Below are positions 42,133-51,522 of a stretch of 64,000 bases of DNA, in pieces. The DNA is taken from contig NZ_CALPDH010000004.1 in assembly GCF_943193215.1 (NCBI RefSeq), forward strand, positions 189,256 to 253,255. Direction: 5' to 3'. The stretch's first letter is position 1, and the number at the start of each line of letters is the position of its first letter. The notes beneath the pieces are model-generated. The model did no database searches and was not told the origin of the DNA. It saw only the letters and a list, made by a program, of their open reading frames with translations. Both the position numbers and the translations under genes were made by a program. Origin of the DNA: Acetatifactor aquisgranensis. Its GTDB lineage: Bacteria > Bacillota > Clostridia > Lachnospirales > Lachnospiraceae.

Positions 42133-42867
42133 ATGTACACGTTTGGAAGCAGAATCAGATACAGCGAGACGGACAGCGAAGGAATTCTTACCATGGCTTC
42201 GCTCATCAATTATTTTCAGGACTGCTCCACTTTTCAGGCGGAGGATTTAGGCCTTGGGGTGGCGAAGCTGAAAGAGATGCATTTAGTCTGGGTGCTCTCC
42301 TCCTGGCAGATTGCGGTGGAGCGCTATCCGGCTCTTGGGGAAAGGGTGGTCATAGGGACGCTGCCTTACGCGCTGAAAGGATTTTTGGGATACCGAAATT
42401 TTGCCCTGATGGATGAAAAGGGGGAATATCTGGCAAAAGCCAATTCCCTGTGGAGCCTGTTGGACACGCGGACCAATAAGCCTACGGCAATTCCGCAGAT
42501 CATGACAGAGGGATACCGGCCGGAGGAAAAGCTGGAGATGGAATATGCCCCCCGCAAGATTACCGTACCGTCAGAGGGCATCCCAAAGGAACCTACAGTA
42601 GTAAAGCAGCACCATCTGGACACCAACTATCATGTGAACAATCAGCAGTTCATTGACATCGCCATGGACTATCTGCCCGAGGGCTTCGCGGTAAGGCAGG
42701 TGCGGGCGGAATATAAGAGGCAGGCTTTCCTGGGGGATGTGCTGATGCCCCGGGTCCTGGAAACGGCGGACAGTGTCTGGGTGGCGCTGGAGAATCAGGA
42801 AGGAAGTCCCTATGTGGTGGCGCAGTTTGATGGAAAAGGTAAGGGCGGAGAGCATCTTTCCGCATAG
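42133..42867 (+). CDS. acyl-ACP thioesterase
   Basis: 244 residues made of two hot-dog domains as in the FatA/FatB-like bacterial family. The N-terminal part YTFGSRIRYSETDSEGILTM is followed by the second domain with HHLDTNYHVNNQQFIDIAMD, holding the catalytic Asn/His region. It releases free fatty acids from acyl-ACP in the cytosol. AAAGG lies upstream of the ATG. It is followed after 30 nt by cvfB, so cotranscription is likely. Confidence 0.88.
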   Translation: MYTFGSRIRYSETDSEGILTMASLINYFQDCSTFQAEDLGLGVAKLKEMHLVWVLSSWQIAVERYPALGERVVIGTLPYALKGFLGYRNFALMDEKGEYLAKANSLWSLLDTRTNKPTAIPQIMTEGYRPEEKLEMEYAPRKITVPSEGIPKEPTVVKQHHLDTNYHVNNQQFIDIAMDYLPEGFAVRQVRAEYKRQAFLGDVLMPRVLETADSVWVALENQEGSPYVVAQFDGKGKGGEHLSA

Positions 42868-42897
42868 AGAGAAAACAGATTTGGAGTGGGGATATCT

Positions 42898-43737
42898 ATG
42901 ATAAATTTAGGTGAAAAACAGGAATTGACAGTTGTTAAGAAAGTGGAGTTCGGCGTCTATCTGGCGCTTTCCGCAGACGAGGACGAGCCCCGCGTGCTCC
43001 TGCCCCGCAAGCAGGTGCCGGAGGAGTGCAATGTGGGCGATGTGATGGAAGTGTTCATCTACCGTGACTCCCAGGACAGGCTGATCGCCACTGCCAGGGA
43101 GCCGAAGCTGCAGATGGGCCAGGTGGCGGAGCTGACAGTGGCCCAGACCGGGAAGATAGGAGCCTTTCTGGACTGGGGCCTGGAGAAGGACCTGCTGCTG
43201 CCCTTTAAGCAGCAGCGGGGCAAGGTGGAGCAGGGGGGCAAGGTATTGGTGTCCCTCTACATAGACAAGAGCGACAGGCTCTGCGCCACCATGAACGTGT
43301 ACGACAATCTGCGCACGGACAGCCCCTATGGAAAGGACGACAGGGTAAAGGGGCGCGTCTATGAGATAAGCGATAATTTCGGCGCTTTTGTGGCAGTGGA
43401 CAATCTGTATTCCGGCCTGATTCCCCAGAAGGAGCTCTATGGGAACGTGGAGCTGGGAAAGGACGTGGAGGCCCGGGTCATACAGGTGCGTGAGGACGGC
43501 AAGCTGACGCTGGGAATCAGGGACAAGGCTTATCTGCAGATGGACAAGGATGCGGAGAAGATCATGGCCATGATAGAGGCGAACGGCGGAATGCTGCCCT
43601 TTACGGACAAGGCGTCCCCGGAGCGCATCAGGCAGGAGACCGGCATGAGCAAGAACGAGTTCAAGCGGGCGGTGGGGAGGCTTTTAAAAGAGCGGAAGAT
43701 AGAGATAGGGCAGTACTCTATTGGCAGGATACGGTAG
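42898..43737 (+). CDS. cvfB: CvfB-like S1-domain RNA-binding protein
   Basis: 279 residues with three S1-like OB folds followed by a winged helix near the C-terminus (SPERIRQETGMSKNEFKRAV then GRLLKERKIEI). Layout and length match CvfB/YitL, a conserved Firmicute RNA-binding protein that affects virulence-factor expression in Staphylococcus. Start ATG 42898 (MINLGEKQEL) fits the family. The GTG four codons earlier lacks support. In an apparent operon with the thioesterase. Confidence 0.9.
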   Translation: MINLGEKQELTVVKKVEFGVYLALSADEDEPRVLLPRKQVPEECNVGDVMEVFIYRDSQDRLIATAREPKLQMGQVAELTVAQTGKIGAFLDWGLEKDLLLPFKQQRGKVEQGGKVLVSLYIDKSDRLCATMNVYDNLRTDSPYGKDDRVKGRVYEISDNFGAFVAVDNLYSGLIPQKELYGNVELGKDVEARVIQVREDGKLTLGIRDKAYLQMDKDAEKIMAMIEANGGMLPFTDKASPERIRQETGMSKNEFKRAVGRLLKERKIEIGQYSIGRIR

Positions 43738-43889
43738 GAGGCCTTTGGCTGAATTTTTAAGAATCCTTAAGAAATTGAAAAATTGCAGGAAAGTCTGGTA
43801 AAACCTTTCTTATTATGATACAATAAAGTACGTCGCAGGACTTGGTATTCGGAGCCTGCGGTCATATATTTCTGGCAGGAGGTGTGCTT

Positions 43890-44081
43890 ATGGATATTGC
43901 AGGAGTATCAGTGGCATTGGCGAATGTATCCCAGATGTCCCAGATTGGAACGGCAGTGCTTGGCAAGGCCCTGGACACCAATGAGGAACTGGGCGCCGGG
44001 ATGGTGCAGATGATAGATTCTGCCGCCATGGAGCTGAGCGTGAATCCCAATGTAGGCGCAAACTTTGACATGCGTATTTGA
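43890..44081 (+). CDS. YjfB-like putative motility protein
   Basis: A 63-residue protein starting MDIAGVSVALANVSQMSQIG and ending NPNVGANFDMRI, the two conserved ends of the YjfB family, small proteins linked to the SigD/flagellar regulon in Bacillus. AGGAGGT precedes ATG 43890. No good SigD promoter was identified. It is followed by a strong terminator, so it is a single-gene unit. Together with the chemoreceptor it points to flagellar motility. Confidence 0.8.
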   Translation: MDIAGVSVALANVSQMSQIGTAVLGKALDTNEELGAGMVQMIDSAAMELSVNPNVGANFDMRI

Positions 44082-44132
44082 AACGGATGTGAAAAATGTT
44101 GCCCGGTTTTTGGTTGGAGATTTGTCTATAAG

Positions 44133-44167
44133 ACTGCCTGGGGTAATGCTTCAGGCAGTTTTTTTGT
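44133..44167 (+). terminator. intrinsic terminator after the YjfB-like gene
   Basis: ACTGCCTG (44133-44140) / CAGGCAGT (44152-44159) followed by TTTTTTT. Confidence 0.9.
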
Positions 44168-44186
44168 GAAAAATCATAAAATCCTA

Positions 44187-44225
44187 TTGCTTTTTTCGCG
44201 TATTTTTTGTACATTTGTAAATGTA
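44187..44225 (+). promoter_or_regulatory. promoter with operator-like palindrome before CdaR-type regulator
   Basis: -35 TTGCTT (44187-44192), 17-nt spacer, -10 TACATT (44210-44215). The palindrome TACATTTGTAAATGTA (44210-44225) starts on the -10, a placement suited to repression, perhaps autoregulation by the regulator encoded 50 nt downstream. Confidence 0.6.
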
Positions 44226-44277
44226 GAAACAAATACTGGCATCAGAATCTGCCATAACGACAAAAGGAGTGGATGTT

Positions 44278-45363
44278 ATGATTTCAAATCAAATTTTGCA
44301 GAACATTATCGACGGATTAAAGAACATTACTCGTGTCGAATTTTGTATTATGGATGTGGATGGCAAAGAAGTGGCTTCTACTGCCGACATGGGAGCCAGC
44401 GTGAGCGCTGTGGCGGAATTTGCCGCATCTGTGGCAGATTCCCAGGAGATACAGGGCTGCCAGTTCTTCAAGATATTCGATGATCAAGTGCTGGAATACG
44501 TGATGGTGGCAGCCGGAGCAGGAGAGGATTCCTATATGATAGGAAAGCTGGCGGCTTTCCAGATTCAGAATCTGGTAATAGCCTACAAGGAGCGCCTTGA
44601 CAAGGATAATTTCGTCAAGAATCTCCTGCTGGACAATCTGCTGCTGGTGGATATCTACAGCCGTTCCAAGAAGCTGCATATCCAGACGGACGTGCCCAGG
44701 GCGGTTCTGATCGTGGAGTCTCCCGGGGGACGGGACAGCAATGTGCTGGAGCTGGCCCGGACGTACTTCGGCGGCAACAGCAAGGATTTCGTCACGGAAG
44801 TGGACGAGAACAATGTCATCATCGTCAAGGAGCTGCCCGAGACCGATATGGCCAGGGAGATGGATAAGACGGCGAAGCAGATCTGGTCTTTCTTAAAAAA
44901 AGAGGGCATCCAGGACAGCCGCATCGCATATGGTACGGTAATCCAGGAAATCAAAGAGGTGAGCCGTTCCTATAAGGAAGCGCGGATGGCGCTGGACGTG
45001 GGCAAGATTTTCTTCGATGAGAGGGAGATCATCGCCTATGGCGAGCTGGGAATCGGCCGCCTGATTTACCAGCTGCCGCTGCCCCTGTGCAAGATGTTCA
45101 TCCGCGAGATTTTTGGCGGCAAGAGCCCGGATGAGTTCGACGAGGAGACATTGGGGACTATATATAAGTTCTTTGAGAACAGCCTGAATGTGTCGGAGAC
45201 CTCCAGGCAGCTGTTCATCCACAGAAATACGCTTGTCTACCGGCTGGATAAGCTCCAGAAGGGCACAGGCCTGGATCTGCGGGTCTTCGAGGACGCAATC
45301 ACCTTTAAGATAGCGCTGATGGTGGTGAAGTACATGAAATATATGGAAACTACGGATTTTTAA
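44278..45363 (+). CDS. CdaR/PucR-type transcriptional regulator
   Basis: 361 residues. The N-terminal about 120 residues resemble a diacid-recognition sensor (QILQNIIDGLKNITRVEFCI then MDVDGKEVAST), the middle is GGDEF-like and degenerate, and the C-terminal helix-turn-helix reads NVSETSRQLFIHRNTLVYRL, the PucR/CdaR HTH. Start ATG 44278 has AAAGGAG 8 nt upstream. A GTG three codons earlier is too near. The ligand is unknown. It is 28 nt upstream of ftsE, so it may be in the same transcript, an unusual partner for a division gene set. Confidence 0.85.
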   Translation: MISNQILQNIIDGLKNITRVEFCIMDVDGKEVASTADMGASVSAVAEFAASVADSQEIQGCQFFKIFDDQVLEYVMVAAGAGEDSYMIGKLAAFQIQNLVIAYKERLDKDNFVKNLLLDNLLLVDIYSRSKKLHIQTDVPRAVLIVESPGGRDSNVLELARTYFGGNSKDFVTEVDENNVIIVKELPETDMAREMDKTAKQIWSFLKKEGIQDSRIAYGTVIQEIKEVSRSYKEARMALDVGKIFFDEREIIAYGELGIGRLIYQLPLPLCKMFIREIFGGKSPDEFDEETLGTIYKFFENSLNVSETSRQLFIHRNTLVYRLDKLQKGTGLDLRVFEDAITFKIALMVVKYMKYMETTDF

Positions 45364-45391
45364 CTTTTGATTGCCGGGATGGAGGAAAACG

Positions 45392-46135
45392 ATGGGCAAA
45401 AAAGAGCTGTCGTGGAGAAAACGGGAGCAGTTTATAGAAGACAATGGTATCATCTATCTTGATAACGTGAGCAAGGTCTATTCCAAGGGAGCGCCCGCCA
45501 TTAACGGGATTACGCTGGGGATAGGCAAGGGGGAGTTCGTATTCATCGTGGGCGACAGCGGTTCGGGAAAGTCCACCCTGATCCGCCTGCTGCTGCGGGA
45601 GCTGACGGCCACGGACGGCAGTGTCTATGTCATGGGCAGGGATCTGGCCAAGCTCAAGCACAGGCAGGTGCCCAAGTTCAGGCGTAACCTGGGGGTGGTG
45701 TTCCAGGACTTCCGTCTGCTGAATGACAGGAATGTCTATGAGAATGTGGCCTTTGCCCAGCGGATCATAGAGGTGCCCGGCAAGGATATCAGGCGCAATG
45801 TGCCCACTATCCTGGCCACAGTGGGCCTGGCCGGAAAATACAAGGCCAAGACCAGACAGCTTTCGGGCGGCGAACAGCAGAGAGTGGCGCTGGCCAGGGC
45901 CCTGGTGAACAAACCCTCCATTCTGCTGGCAGATGAGCCCACGGGCAATCTGGATCCGAAGAATTCCTGGGAGATCATGACGCTGCTGGACGAGATCAAC
46001 CAGAGCGGCACTACGGTGGTAGTAGTGACCCACAACAGGGAAATCGTCAATGCCATGCGCAAGCGCGTGGTGACCATGAAGCGGGGCATCATCATCAGCG
46101 ACGAGGAAGGAGGAGAATACATCGATGAAGATTAG
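45392..46135 (+). CDS. ftsE: cell-division ATP-binding protein FtsE
   Basis: A 247-residue ABC ATPase. Walker A GDSGSGKST, signature LSGGEQQRVALARAL, Walker B ILLADEPTG, H-loop VVTHN. It pairs with FtsX to drive extracellular peptidoglycan hydrolases during division. An N-terminal extension of about 20 residues precedes the domain. ATG 45392 has GGAGG 6 nt upstream. The gene overlaps ftsX by 11 nt. Confidence 0.95.
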   Translation: MGKKELSWRKREQFIEDNGIIYLDNVSKVYSKGAPAINGITLGIGKGEFVFIVGDSGSGKSTLIRLLLRELTATDGSVYVMGRDLAKLKHRQVPKFRRNLGVVFQDFRLLNDRNVYENVAFAQRIIEVPGKDIRRNVPTILATVGLAGKYKAKTRQLSGGEQQRVALARALVNKPSILLADEPTGNLDPKNSWEIMTLLDEINQSGTTVVVVTHNREIVNAMRKRVVTMKRGIIISDEEGGEYIDED

Positions 46136-47069
46136 CACATTGTTCTATACCATCAGACAGGGCTTCGTCAACATCTTCCGGAACAAATGGTATTCTCTGG
46201 CCTCCATAGCGACGATAGCGGCCTGCCTGTTCCTGTTCGGCCTGTTCTACTCCGTGGTGATGAACTTCCGCAGCATCGTGATGAAAGCGGAGGAGGGCGT
46301 GTCCGTGACGGTCTTCTTCCACTGTGAGAAAGATATGTGCGAGAGCCACACAGAGGGGCAGATTCCGTCGGATATCCGTATAGAAGAAATCGGCCAGCTG
46401 ATTGCCGGCCGGACCGAGGTGTCGGATGTAAAGTTCACCTCCGACGAGGAGGCCTGGGAGAACTTCAGGAGAGAGAAGTGGGGAGAGAATTATGAGGCAT
46501 ATTCCAAGGGATATTTGGAGAATCCCCTGGAGGGCGATGACTCATACGAGGTTTTCCTCAGCGATGTGTCGCTGCAGAGCGCTCTGGTCACATGGCTGGA
46601 ATCTATGCCGGAGGTGCGCAAGGTCAATCATTCCGCGCTGACAGCCGATACTTTAAGCGGCGCGAATATGCTGATTGCCTATGTGTCCATCGGCATCATT
46701 GTGATATTGCTGGCGGTCAGCATCTTCCTGATCAGCAATACGGTGGCCATCGGCATCGCCGTCCGATCGGAGGAAATCAATATCATGAAATATATCGGGG
46801 CCACCGACTTTTTCGTCAGGTCTCCTTTCGTGCTGGAGGGTATGCTGATCGGGCTGATGGGTGCCGCGCTGCCGCTCTGGCTGATTTATGGTATCTACAA
46901 TTACGCATTGACGTATATTGCGGAGAGATTTTCTATTTTGACCAGCTTTCTCAACTTTTTGCCGGTGAATGAGGTGTTCGGCGTACTGACACCCGTGTCG
47001 CTGATTGTAGGCGTGGGCATCGGCTTTTTGGGAAGCATCGTCACTGTCAGAAAGCATTTGCATGTATAG
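46125..47069 (+). CDS. ftsX: cell-division permease FtsX
   Basis: 314 residues with four membrane helices: one near the N-terminus (about 25-48), then a large extracellular loop of about 130 residues and three C-terminal helices. Conserved features include TLFYTIRQGFVNIFRNKWYS at the start and the GATDFFVRSPFVLEG region. It transmits FtsE ATPase activity to the EnvC/PcsB-like hydrolase encoded just downstream. It overlaps ftsE. Confidence 0.95.
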   Translation: MKISTLFYTIRQGFVNIFRNKWYSLASIATIAACLFLFGLFYSVVMNFRSIVMKAEEGVSVTVFFHCEKDMCESHTEGQIPSDIRIEEIGQLIAGRTEVSDVKFTSDEEAWENFRREKWGENYEAYSKGYLENPLEGDDSYEVFLSDVSLQSALVTWLESMPEVRKVNHSALTADTLSGANMLIAYVSIGIIVILLAVSIFLISNTVAIGIAVRSEEINIMKYIGATDFFVRSPFVLEGMLIGLMGAALPLWLIYGIYNYALTYIAERFSILTSFLNFLPVNEVFGVLTPVSLIVGVGIGFLGSIVTVRKHLHV

Positions 47070-47080
47070 AGTAGGGGCTT

Positions 47081-48337
47081 ATGGAGAAGAGGAAGAATGT
47101 TGCCGCGCTGCGGCGCATGGTATGCGGATTGCTGGTGGGGAGTGCTGTCTTGTTGGCTCCTGGAGGAGCCGGGCAGCAGGCGCATGCCACAGGCAGTAAG
47201 ACCACGCCCACCGCGGAGAGCATCAAGGAGAAAGAGAATCAGATTTCCCAGATAAAAGAAGAGAAAGAATCCTTGAAAGACGGTCTCAGCGATTTGCAGG
47301 AGATCAAGAAGAACCTGGAACAGCAGAAAGATGACCTGAAGAACTATGTGAAAGAGCTGGACGGCAATCTGGAAGAGATAGAGGCCAAAATCGCTGACCT
47401 GAAAGAACAGATCAGCGCCAAGGAGGCGGAAATCCAGCAGACCCAGGCAGAACTGGAGGCTGCCCGGAAAAGGGAAGAAGAACAGTTGGAGGCCATGTCC
47501 ATCCACATCAGGCTTACCTACGAGTCGGGTGAACCCAACATGGTGGATCTGCTGCTGCAGTCCAAAAGCTTCGGGGACTTTCTGAATACGGTGGATTATG
47601 TGGAGAAGATGGTGGCCAGCGATAACCGGATGTGGCAGGAGTACAGGGCCGCAAAGGAGTATGTGCAGCTGTGCAAGGAAAAAATGGAGCTGGAAAAGGA
47701 GATTCTGGACGAGACAAAAGAAAATGTGGAAATCGAGCAGAAAAACCTCGAAGAGTTGATAGAGCAGAAAAATCGTGATATCATAAGTTATGAGACAGAT
47801 ATCAATAATAAGGAAAATGCCATAAGGGAGTACGAGGCGGAAATCAAGGCCCAGGAGGATGAAATCAGGTATCTGGAGGCCATTGTGGCCGAGGAGAGGC
47901 GGCAGATGATCGCCAACAACCAATCGGCGCTGGTCTATGACGGAGGCGCTTTCAAATTTCCGCTGGCATCCTATACCAGAGTGTCTGACGACTACGGTAT
48001 GAGGATACATCCGACACTGGGCGTGGAGCAGTTCCACAATGGCGTGGATTTTGCCTCTGCGACAGGGACCGCTATCTACGCGGCTTACGATGGAAAGGTG
48101 GTGGCCGCTGCTTATAATGCCAGCATGGGGAATTATGTCATGATAGATCATGGGGACGGGCTGTCTACTATATATATGCATGCTTCCGCCCTGTATGTGA
48201 GCAAGGGGGATGTGGTGGCAAAAGGCGATACCATCGCCGCCGTGGGCAGCACCGGCCGTTCTACCGGCAGCCATCTTCATTTCAGCGTAAGGCTGAACGG
48301 GTCCTATGTATCTCCGTGGGGATATCTCAGCCTTTGA
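47081..48337 (+). CDS. EnvC/PcsB-like murein hydrolase with coiled coil and M23 domain
   Basis: 418 residues. A signal peptide (hydrophobic about 13-30, ending near AHATG) precedes a long coiled coil (about 45-270) and a C-terminal LytM/M23 peptidase domain with HNGVDFAS (zinc His/Asp), IYMHASAL and HLHFSVRL. All four typical LytM zinc/catalytic residues seem present, so it may be active rather than only an activator. The position behind ftsX suggests FtsEX controls it through the coiled coil, as in PcsB and EnvC. Confidence 0.9.
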   Translation: MEKRKNVAALRRMVCGLLVGSAVLLAPGGAGQQAHATGSKTTPTAESIKEKENQISQIKEEKESLKDGLSDLQEIKKNLEQQKDDLKNYVKELDGNLEEIEAKIADLKEQISAKEAEIQQTQAELEAARKREEEQLEAMSIHIRLTYESGEPNMVDLLLQSKSFGDFLNTVDYVEKMVASDNRMWQEYRAAKEYVQLCKEKMELEKEILDETKENVEIEQKNLEELIEQKNRDIISYETDINNKENAIREYEAEIKAQEDEIRYLEAIVAEERRQMIANNQSALVYDGGAFKFPLASYTRVSDDYGMRIHPTLGVEQFHNGVDFASATGTAIYAAYDGKVVAAAYNASMGNYVMIDHGDGLSTIYMHASALYVSKGDVVAKGDTIAAVGSTGRSTGSHLHFSVRLNGSYVSPWGYLSL

Positions 48338-48381
48338 CAGAGCCCTGAGGCATTTTGCTGTGACGGACAGGAGGGAAATGT

Positions 48382-49800
48382 ATGGACGAGAACCAATCAT
48401 ATTTTGATAATATTTCCGGGACAGGGACGAATACCGGAAGAGAGAACGGACCGATGCCGGGGAGCGGACCGGTGTACGGCGACGGGAGGGTGTATGGCAC
48501 CGGAACATCACAGATCCCTGGGAAAGGGCCAAGAGGAGAGCGGGGCAGCGGAAAGGGACTGTTCCTGATTGGGCTGATTACCGGCATCTCCGGGGCGCTG
48601 CTGATCATGGCTATCTGCTATCTGGGCCTTTATATCCAGAATGTGGTGGAGTCCGGTCAGAATGTGGCAGAATCCAGACAGAGTTCTTCCGATGAGGTTT
48701 CGTTTCTGAAAGATTCGGCCATTGATGCCTCTGTGCTGAATAAGATGCAGACCATAGAGAATACTATCAATAATTATTTCTATCTGCATGATGTGACCGG
48801 GGAAGAGCTTCAGGACGGCATTTATAAAGGGATGCTTCAGGCATTAGGAGACCCGTACTCCGAGTATTATTCCGCAGAGGAACTGGAAGCGCTGATGGAG
48901 CAGACGGAGGGCGTCTATTACGGCATCGGCGCCTATGTGAGCCAGGATGCGCTCACCGGCCTGCCCAAAATCAGCGGCGTCATCGAGGGGGCGCCTGCGG
49001 CGGAAGTGGATCTGCGTGCCAACGATATCATATACGAGGTGGACGGCGCTTCCACCTATGGACTGACCCTGACAGAGGCGGTGGCCCTGATCAAGGGGCC
49101 GGAGAATACGGAAGTGACCCTGACTATTGTCAGGGAAGGGGAATCCGATTACCTGGATGTCACCGTCACCCGCAGAAAGGTGGAGACGCCTACCGTACAG
49201 CATGAGATGCTGGAGGAGGGAATGGCCTATATCCAGCTGACGGAGTTTGACGATGTGTCTATCAAACAGTTCGAGGATGCGCTTGCTTCTGTACGGAAAT
49301 CCGGCATGAAAGGCATGATTTTAGACCTCCGGGGCAATCCTGGCGGGAGCCTGAACGCTGTGGTGGAGATGGCCCGGATGATTCTGCCGAAAGGCATGAT
49401 TGTGTACACGGAGGACAAGAGCGGAAAACGGTCAGAATATACCTGCGACGGCGATAAGGAGCTGGATGTGCCGCTGGTGGTGCTGGTGGACATGAATTCC
49501 GCCAGCGCGTCTGAAATCATGGCCGGCGCCATCAAGGATTACAAGCTGGGGACGCTGGTGGGGACCACCACGTTCGGCAAGGGCATCGTGCAGCAGATCA
49601 TTCCGTTCCGGGACGGATCTGCGGTGAAGGTGACCATCAGCGCTTATTATACGCCCAATGGCAATAATATCCACGGCCTTGGCATCGAGCCGGATGTGGT
49701 GTGTGAATTCGACGGCGAGGCTTATTACGGAAGCGAAGACCATCCGGACAATCAGCTGGAAAAGGCCAAGGAAGTGTTGAAAGGGCTGATGGAACAGTAA
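48382..49800 (+). CDS. S41-family carboxy-terminal processing protease (CtpA-like)
   Basis: 472 residues. A disordered Gly/Pro-rich cytoplasmic start of about 50 residues is followed by a membrane anchor (about 55-78), a PDZ domain (about 170-260) and a protease domain with LDLRGNPGGS, the serine in MNSASASE and the lysine in TFGKGIVQ, the Ser-Lys dyad of S41 peptidases. It ends an ftsE-ftsX-envC-ctpA cluster that is common in Firmicutes. In other bacteria Ctp proteases degrade or mature cell-wall hydrolases. Confidence 0.92.
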   Translation: MDENQSYFDNISGTGTNTGRENGPMPGSGPVYGDGRVYGTGTSQIPGKGPRGERGSGKGLFLIGLITGISGALLIMAICYLGLYIQNVVESGQNVAESRQSSSDEVSFLKDSAIDASVLNKMQTIENTINNYFYLHDVTGEELQDGIYKGMLQALGDPYSEYYSAEELEALMEQTEGVYYGIGAYVSQDALTGLPKISGVIEGAPAAEVDLRANDIIYEVDGASTYGLTLTEAVALIKGPENTEVTLTIVREGESDYLDVTVTRRKVETPTVQHEMLEEGMAYIQLTEFDDVSIKQFEDALASVRKSGMKGMILDLRGNPGGSLNAVVEMARMILPKGMIVYTEDKSGKRSEYTCDGDKELDVPLVVLVDMNSASASEIMAGAIKDYKLGTLVGTTTFGKGIVQQIIPFRDGSAVKVTISAYYTPNGNNIHGLGIEPDVVCEFDGEAYYGSEDHPDNQLEKAKEVLKGLMEQ

Positions 49801-49825
49801 CCAAGACGGCTGAAAGGAAGCTGAT

Positions 49826-51465
49826 ATGAAAAAAGGAACAGCGGGAGAAAAGAATAGACAGGCGTTTTGGGTTGGGCTTGTATTATTGCTGATTGGAACG
49901 CTGTCCTTTTTTTACTGGGCAGGGAAAAAACAGGTCTGGTTCTGCGATGAGATATATACCTACGAATCTGCAAATGGATTTGAGCAGGACTGGCCCGGTA
50001 CCTGTGTGGATCAATGGATGACAGGGGATGATGTGGAGGCTTTCTTTGCCGCTGACTGGGACAGGCTGTCGCTGAACGACATCACCATACGTCTGTATAA
50101 TGACCATGTGCCCCTGTATTTCTGGCTCTTCCGCATGGTGTCCCTGTTCTGCTTCAAGGGGAGCGGGAGCATCTGGATCGGCCTGTCCATGAATCTTGTA
50201 TTTTATCTGATCGTTTTGGGCCTGATTTATGGAATCTTCCTGCGGCTGACAGGGAATCCGCTCCATTCAGGGACGGTGACGATATTGACCGGAATGGTCA
50301 ATAGACTGATGATAGAGCAGGCGACAGTGCTGAGAATGTATATGATGCTCCTGCTGGAGGAACTGCTCCTGCTGTTGGCGGGTCTGTGGATTCTGCGGGA
50401 GGCAGACAGAAAGAAGATGCCGGCCGGAGTGTTTCTGTATCTGCTCGCAGTCAGCGTGATGGGATTTCTGACCCATTATGACTATTGGATTTTCTATGCG
50501 GTAACGGCGGCTCTGTTCTGTTTCTGGCTTTTCTGCCTGGCTGTAAAAAGAGAGGGGAGAGGTTTCTGGCATTCCCGGGAATTTCGGTATGTGCTGGCCT
50601 GGGTGGGGAATTTCGTGTTTTCCCTTTTTGTTACGATAAGATTGTTTCCATATTGCCAGTGGAATTTGAACCAGGGCAAGGGACAGACAGCGCTCCATTC
50701 CCTCTTTGTCTTTTCGGGGGAAAAGTTTGGGCAGATTGTTTGGGATACAAACGCCTGTCGGCTTCACTGTTCGGTGACGGGATACCGGCGGCCGTGGGCC
50801 TGGCGGTCATCTTCGGCGGTATTATCGGCGGCGGGGCCATGTTATATCGGAAAAAGGAATGGAAGAGACTGGCGGGCATGATTCTGACCGTCCTGGCTGC
50901 CCAGGCGTACCAGTGCGTGGTGTGCTTTACCATGCCGGATGTATGGGAGGAGCGGTATCTGTGGGGCACCTTTACGATTATGGCGCTGTGCATGGCATGG
51001 GGAGGCATTCTGCTGCTGCAGGAGCTGCGGGGCAGGCAGCGAAAAGAAAAACGGGGAAATATCGTCTGGCGAGGAGCGGTTCTGGCGCCGACAGTCAGTA
51101 TCCTGATAGGAGAAATCAGAGTGATTGACGGCGGAAACGGTGTCGCATATCTGTTCCACCCGGAGAAAGATGTGGCTTTGCTGAAAGAGCAGAGCGGGAT
51201 TCCATGGATAGTGTATGGGCCTACGGTGGGAGTATATTCCTATTATGACTGGCTGATTCCGGAACAAATCTGTTTCCTGACGGAGAATAACTCGCCGGAG
51301 GATGCGAAAGCAGTCAGGGAGTTGCCGGGGGAGGAATTTGTTCTGTATCTATATGAGGATTATCTGCCGGAGGCTCTGGATTTTTTTGGATGGGAATTAG
51401 GAAAGAAGCTTACGACAAAATATTTGACAAAGAGCACGAATTTGAGTGTATATCTGGTGCAGTAG
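49826..51465 (+). pseudogene. GT-C-like polytopic membrane protein, split by a frameshift
   Basis: Two overlapping frames together give one membrane protein of about 545 residues. The first part (from ATG 49826) has helices and an external CDEIYTYESANGFEQDWP loop that is GT-C-like, and runs normally to about GQIVWDT (50750). After that its frame turns hydrophilic and stops at 50881. The second frame, from about 50745, continues with membrane helices (GIPAAVGLAVIFGGIIGGGA) and a soluble C-terminus to TAG 51465. The switch is around 50735-50770 in GGGATACAAACGCC and needs a one-base change. Either a real inactivation, a phase-variable site or a sequence error. Confidence 0.75.
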
Positions 51466-51479
51466 CAAGATTTTAATGC

Positions 51480-51522
51480 AAAAAATGTATCCGCGGGAGG
51501 AAAATACCCGCGGATATTACAT
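51480..51522. terminator. bidirectional terminator between convergent genes
   Basis: TATCCGCGGG (51488-51497) / CCCGCGGATA (51507-51516) with a 9-nt loop and AATGT/ACATT outer pairing. On the minus strand a T-run follows (51485-51481), ending the pse operon. The right side serves the plus strand less well. Confidence 0.8.
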
